DNA from: Branchiostoma floridae
Lineage: Eukaryota; Chordata; Leptocardii; Amphioxiformes; Branchiostomatidae
DNA: 64,000 nt
Reading direction: 5' to 3'
Assembly: GCF_000003815.2 (NCBI RefSeq)
Contig: NC_049984.1
Span: forward strand, 16,097,418-16,161,417
Positions 58,840 through 64,000 of the stretch are shown one piece after another. Each line of letters opens with the position of its first letter. The stretch's first letter is position 1. The translations under genes and the position numbers were made by a program. The notes beneath the pieces are model-generated. The model saw only the letters and a program-made list of their open reading frames with translations, had not been told where the DNA came from and did not search any database.

Positions 58840-61800
58840 ATGGCGGGTTCTCCGATAGAAGACCGAAAGACCCTGGCGGCTCCGTCTTTTCCGCCCAAAG
58901 AGAGAGGCGGACAAGTGGGACGTGTGTCCCGGCACGGGCTGCGGGAGGAAGACTTGGTCCACATGCCGTTGAATCCGATGTATGGTGCAGATCTTCTGTC
59001 AGGTTTTGTATATTTTGAAACATTTCAACAAGTAGACCACACCCAGAAAGCGCACTACTCTCTTCGAATCTGGTTCAACACCGCATCTTTAGACGCACAC
59101 TGAAGTTACAGCCAAAAAAGTATAAGCCAATAAATGTCACATTATTGAATGTGAAGAAAAATGATATGTCTGGAATATGAATTTGGTAAATATGGTTTCG
59201 ACTGCAATATTCAAGATCATGCAGCAATATCAACTTTAGGGGCCACTACCCTGTGTTCAAAGACCGACTGAGCTGGTTGGGTTTATAGGGGGCCTTTTCT
59301 CAAATGTTTCATACACGTCTATTAAAATTTGTTTCAATTTCTTGATTTATACTCAAACACACTGCACTCTCATTGCGTCACTGTTTTGTTATTTTCTCCG
59401 ATTTTTTTATAGATTAGATATTGCGTAATACGTAAAAGTATGACTTAGAAGACGGTAAAATACACAAAAAGTAAGAAAATTCGTTCTTTATGTCTAAAAT
59501 TCGTTGAGTATCTGTCAAAACCCGCAGTAGTGACGCAAGTGCCGTGAGATGCCACATTAAGGTCGATGCTCATAATTCCGCCACGTACCCTTAACATAAA
59601 CATAACATAAACGGTGCTATCGAGTTTTTTTTTTTTTTTTTTTTTCAATAATGTCTTGATCATCCGGATAAAATGTGCATACCTCATGGATTACTAATGG
59701 TGCATCAGTAGATGTCTTCTTTTATATTTAACTTTTAATTTTTATGTGGCGGTCTAGGTTTTAGGATTATTGCGTTAGGCGTTGATATTGTGTACGCGTA
59801 CATTATTTTTTATTCATTTATTCACTCATTGTTCTCCTGCTGTGCCTTATACCGTAAACCGTGATATTTGTGGTATATACGAGGGTGAGTCAGAAAGTAA
59901 TTTCATGGTTTCATGGCAGACTCTTTTTTTGATCGAATGAGTTGAAAATTTTCACAAAGGTAGAGGCATATGTCCCTTTGAGATTAAGATATAGAAATCT
60001 GATATTCATTATCTTATGAGTGACTGAGCTGATTTCAAGATGACCACTCCCTTGGAATCCCGTCGGAAGAAAAGTGTGGTCCAATTAACGTACAATTAAT
60101 ACTTTCCTTAAACCAATTTTTGTTATTGTCAACTCAATCGATTAAAAAATGAGTCTGTTACAAAACCACTTGGATTACTTTCTGATTCACCCTCGTATAT
60201 ATGTCTTCTGTGGGAATTTCAGTACAGTGCAACAAGACATCAAATATGATTCGTCTTTGTGTGCTACCCAGCTATATCTAACAACATGGGTAAATGACAA
60301 TAACAAAACGTCAACATTATTATCGCATAGGACCGAATGGAAGCGACTGCTACCCACCGCAAGAACATGAGGGAAGTGAAACAACCCAACCCAAGGTCGC
60401 AGCCTCGGGCGGTCCGGCAGACGGGTCCGTCGGAGATCAGGGTGCGGCTCACCGTGGGGTGGGGCAGACCCGGGCTCAGGCGGCGTCTGACGATCCGTCC
60501 ACCCACGTGTATGAGAACGGGGAAACCTTCGGGATTCAACTGGGACAACATCTCAGCCGCAGCATCCTCGGCCCACCGCCCGTTCCCAACACCCCGAGGC
60601 CGGGTCGTCTCAGGGGTGGGACCCAACCCGTGGCGGCGACCGGCATGCGTCCCGGGCAAGCTCCGCGCCGTGATGCGAGGCAAGCACCGCCGCCTGTCTC
60701 CGCAAGCCCATGCCCACGACCCGGTGGAAGGACCGACGGGACACAGCAAGCGGATGGCGGGGGACTGCCGCAGGACGACCGCAGCCAGCCGCAGCCCGAC
60801 CCGGTGGACGGCGCAAACCAGCCTCCAGGTTGGTGTTCAGTAGTATTACATTGAGCTGAAGTTTAACTTGTTAGTTTTCATCAGACAGCATGGCCACCTA
60901 TTTACTTTGTTCTATCAATATTGATTTAACGTACCAATCAATGAGTACTCTGTTTGGCTGTTTGTTGGTCCGTTTGTTTATTTATTATGGAATCTCCATT
61001 AGTGTTGACATCACGTGACAGCCACTACACTTCCTGGAGTTCTCTTCCATAAAATACAAAAAATAATAACTACTGTTTGCGAAACGTTGTCATACTAACA
61101 CTTATCATCTACTAATTATAATATAATAAATTACACGTTCAACATCAATCCATAACATCATTTAACAACAAAACATGGTGAAATGTTAACCTGAATTATC
61201 ATTTTCTTGGTTTCGGACGATAAATGCCAAACTTAACACCAATCAATAACATGATTTGAGATTTAGGAGTCTAAAGTCTTAACAGATGCTTGATATCTTA
61301 TGTTTGGCTATTCAGTGCTTTGTTGATATTTCAATTTGAAAGATTTGTTGATATTTCAATTTGAAAGATTTGTTGATGAAAATCGAGTTTTTTTCACAAA
61401 TGTGACGTTAGACTGTCATACAAAATCCATTGCCAATTTGCTGAATCAACACTGATATACAAAGAAAGTCTTAAAGGAGGACTATTTTTTCTTCTTCCGT
61501 CTCGTAGACGCTGCTGAAGGAAGGCGTGCCATCTGGAAACAGCTGCGCGAGTGGCTCTCACTGATATTCTTGATCATAGCGCTCCTTGCCATGGTAACAT
61601 TGGTCATCATGTTGCCCATCGTCATGACGCGTGTCCCCTCCCCTTCGTGGCACCGCGGCTTGGTGAGTTTCTTGTGTGTTTTTTTCCTAATGTACTCAAC
61701 CTCCCAAATCCTAACCCTAATCCTAACCAGCTACAACTGATAACATGTGACATTTACAAGTTACACCTGCTACCATTTCAGAATTTGAAATGCGACACCA

Positions 61801-64000
61801 AAATATGGTGACTTAAATGAAAAGAAAGTAGTTGGGAAAATGTATTTGAATTGTGAATCTACTTCCAAACGGTGATGTTTAATGTTGTGAGCTTTCTTAG
61901 TCTTAGGATAAGGGTTAAGGATAGTCCCACCTGCTCTCAATCTTGGTTTTTACTTTTTTCATGATTAGGCTTAATCAGCAATACTTGGTCAACTAAAAAG
62001 TTCATCCTTATTGGTATGAGTCATTCAAAGTTGAAGTTAATTTTCAACAAAAAAGAGTTGGACTTAACCAAACTGACGACTGTTTTCGACAATCGAGTGC
62101 TTTTGTGACGTCACATTATGCAAATGGCACACGTGACTTGGTGAACAGTAGATCATAAGTTGCAAAAAGTCTATGGCGCCCCCGTCTCTGTTGAGGAATG
62201 GCTCTAAAGCTCTGGTGTAGATGTTTTTTTTTTCTTCAAACAAAAAAGTCTGACTAGGTGTCCACAATTCTTACTTTGTCCAGTGAGACTGAGTGTCCAG
62301 GTGACTCTTTATATAACAATGAATGTTTGTGCTATAACAGAGCGCTACGGCCATAGGAGAGGTCAACGTCACTGACATCACTACCACCTGGCAAAGTTCC
62401 ACAGAGCTGATGACGACTGAAGATGTGACCTCCCACTACATCACCACGGTCAGTAGAGTTCTTTTGGACCGTTGTCAGCATCAATGTTGCTTTAATCATC
62501 ACAAATGATTTGTCCACCATTGAATGTTGGACAAATCATTTGTGATTGACTGTTATAATGATGATGATGATGATGATGATGATGAAAAACGTTATTTTAC
62601 ATCTCTTCCCTGATGGGGTCCAAAATACAGGCAAGAACATATTGTTAACCTGGCTTCAATCCCTCTGATATGATATGGCATGGGATATGGTACCTACAAA
62701 TATAAACCCTTATGAAATAGTTTACCAAATTGATCTTCTTCACGAAATGTAAAAAGAAACTGAAGCATGCATGTCGCAGTACAAAGAGATGATCATTGAC
62801 TTTATCTTTTGCAAGTACAGATGTACTTCAAAATTTCAGCCAACTATATAAAACCTAGCACTAATCATGACATCTTTACGATTAATTCACAGGTGAGCCC
62901 GACCCGCGGACATGGTATTCGAGATGGAACCACGTCTGCTAACGGAACCACGTCGGTTTCGGACGGAACCACGTCGGTTGCGGACGGAACCAAGTCCGTT
63001 TCGGACGGAACCACGTCAGTTGCGGACGGAATCACGTCGGTTGCGGACGAAACCACGTCAGCTATGGACGGAACCACGCCGGCTGCAGACGGAACCACGT
63101 CGGCTGCAGACGGAACCACGTCGGTTGCGGACGAAACCACGTCAGCTATGGACGGAACCACGGCGATTGCGGACGGAACCACGTCGGTTGCGGACGGAAC
63201 CACGTCGGTTGCGGACGGAACCACGTCGGTTGCGGACGGAAGAGCCATTTCGGTTATGGACGCCACCAAGCGAACCCCCACGAACATTGCAGGTTTGTCA
63301 TTACAAATCATATCCTGCTTCACGCTGCTGTGACTAAATGTATTCTTTATGTTCTTCACATTTAAGGCATTGTACAACAATACATTGTTTCTTCAGTTGC
63401 AGCTCACTCCCTTTCACACCTTTTTCTGAACACTAACATCAGATGAAAGATACATTTAAATGGATGGATGGATGGATGGATGGGTGGATGGATGGATGGA
63501 TGGATGGATGGATGGATGGATGGATGGATGGATGGATGGATGGATGGATGGATGGATGGATGGATGGATGGATGGATGGATGGATGGATGGATGGATGGA
63601 TGGATGGATGGATGGGTGGATGGATCGATATATGTATGTATGTATGGATGGATGGATGGATGGATGGATGGATGGGTGGATGGATGGATCGATAGATGGA
63701 TGGATGGATGGATGGATGGAACCATGTGTGCCAATTCGTCATCGAACCATGTGTGCCAAGTCTTATTTTCTGTTTTCTGCTACAGGAACATTTGGTGCAG
63801 ACAAGATCACATTCAGCGGAGAAGGGTTCAGGAAACTCGGCAAAGTACGGGAGGTTGTGGTCTCACCCGACAGTGAGATATGGGTTACCGACCTCACAAA
63901 GGCGCCGCTGCAGGTGTACAGCCCGGATGGCATCTACCTGTACCAGTTCCCACCTGAGATGCACGGGAAAACGGCGGCTGCAGTCTCCTTTGACGGAGAT
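58840..64000 (+). CDS. Single-pass membrane protein with Thr/Ser stalk and NHL-like propeller (3' end beyond window)
   Basis: Exons 58840-59002, 60331-60828, 61508-61662, 62341-62448, 62893-63292 and 63786 to the window end join in phases 1, 1, 0, 0, 1. The N-terminus [21 protein letters not shown] is followed by a 170-residue Pro/Gln/Gly-rich region and a TM segment ([20 protein letters not shown]) near 61552, preceded by Arg/Lys ([12 protein letters not shown]), which implies a type II topology. Outside lie [12 protein letters not shown], a 15-unit GTTSVAD stalk, then [20 protein letters not shown] and [24 protein letters not shown], the repeat pattern of NHL/TRIM-type beta-propellers. NPMY fits the NPxY class that binds PTB or endocytic adaptors. 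Probably a cell-surface receptor or adhesion protein; ligand unknown. It is truncated by the window, not by mutation. Confidence 0.75.
59455..59580 (+). repeat. GTAAGAAAATTCGTTCTTTA repeat, third copy
   Basis: Matches 7605-7745 (AGTAAGAAAATTCGTTCTTT, GTGAGATGCCAC..). It lies in the first intron of the NHL gene; a T-run (about 59626-59646) follows. Confidence 0.6.
59876..60200. mobile_element. Mariner-like MITE
   Basis: TATACGAGGGTGAGTCAGAA at the left and TTCTGATTCACCCTCGTATA at the right are inverted ends of about 26 bases beginning at TA. ACGAGGGTG..TCAnAAAGTAAT is typical of mariner-type termini. At 325 bases it cannot encode a transposase. Confidence 0.85.
62498..62546. repeat. Perfect 19-base hairpin
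   Basis: ATCACAAATGATTTGTCCA and TGGACAAATCATTTGTGAT are exact reverse complements around an 11-base loop, in the intron after exon 62341-62448. Confidence 0.9.
62558..62584. repeat. (ATG)n microsatellite
   Basis: About nine ATG units immediately after the hairpin. Confidence 0.9.
62926..63240 (+). repeat. Coding 21-base minisatellite (GTTSVAD)n
   Basis: Fifteen units of GGAACCACGTCGGTTGCGGA type, all 21 bases except the first (18), encode [21 protein letters not shown] and similar. The frame is kept throughout, with substitutions at few codons. All three forward frames and one reverse frame stay open because of the repeat, so overlapping ORFs there are shadows. Confidence 0.95.
63460..63720. 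repeat. (GGAT)n tetranucleotide array
   Basis: About 260 bases of GGAT/ATGG repeat with short interruptions (GGGT, and a TATGTATG patch near 63630), in the intron about 65 bases before exon 63786. Long MDGW and SIHP ORFs here are artefacts. Confidence 0.95.

Noticed and set aside
61698-61732. Telomere-like CCTAACCC words
   Set aside because: Only two or three imperfect units; a similar trace near 20220-20265 is equally short.
62926-63240. CRISPR array
   Set aside because: Units are contiguous 21-base coding repeats without spacers, in a eukaryotic gene.
62865-63380. 171-codon antisense ORF over the minisatellite
   Set aside because: The 21-base repeat leaves this frame open; the sense frame is the one joined by splice phases.
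63404-63876. ORFs of MDGW and SIHP repeats on both strands
   Set aside because: Translation of the GGAT tetranucleotide array; not coding.

Overview
This is an animal nuclear genome window: genes are split by GT-AG introns, long stretches hold inverted-repeat mobile elements, and there are two 100-N assembly gaps (34135-34234 and 55927-56026). The families present (a SLIP-GC-like nuclear GTPase, an MFHAS1-type Roco protein, a stathmin-domain protein, a Di-Ras-like GTPase, a single-pass NHL-propeller membrane protein) and the density of small inverted-repeat elements suggest an amphioxus (Branchiostoma). This is inference; no species-specific marker was used.

Layout. 1-5.1 kb is mobile DNA: a 2-kb inverted-repeat element carrying a reverse-transcriptase relic, an ATGCAAAT-rich element and a small MITE. 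5649-9019 (+) is a two-exon Ras-superfamily GTPase. 9-12.5 kb is repeats, including an inverted second copy of the ATGCAAAT-rich element. 12518-13916 (-) is the 3' part of a stathmin domain-containing (STMND1-like) gene. 14-20 kb is a MITE nest.

20690-44441 (+) is the largest locus. I joined 23 visible coding exons by splice phase; one more appears lost in the 34-kb gap. The model starts with an FHA domain, continues through one 6.7-kb exon of acidic disordered sequence with an MDC1-type SDTD motif, then a complete SLIP-GC-like dynamin-family GTPase, and ends with a tail of SUMO-acceptor motifs closing on a SUMO-interacting motif. The join between the giant exon and the GTPase fits in phase but could instead mark a boundary between two genes.

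46867-52492 (-) converges on it. A large exon encodes LRR-Roc-COR; three further exons, all phase-compatible, continue it into a trypsin-like serine protease. The predicted product of 1559 residues is a Roco GTPase fused to a protease.

52.5-58.7 kb is repeats and unassigned DNA. 58840-64000 (+) is a membrane protein running off the window: cytoplasmic tail with NPMY, one TM segment, a 21-bp minisatellite encoding a Thr/Ser-rich stalk, and the start of an NHL-like propeller.

Three loci show decayed duplicates of their own exons (SLIP-GC exons 8 and 21, the protease exon), so local exon duplication has been active here. The most interesting content is the pair of GTPase fusions facing each other, one nuclear and DNA-damage flavoured, one immune/protease flavoured.
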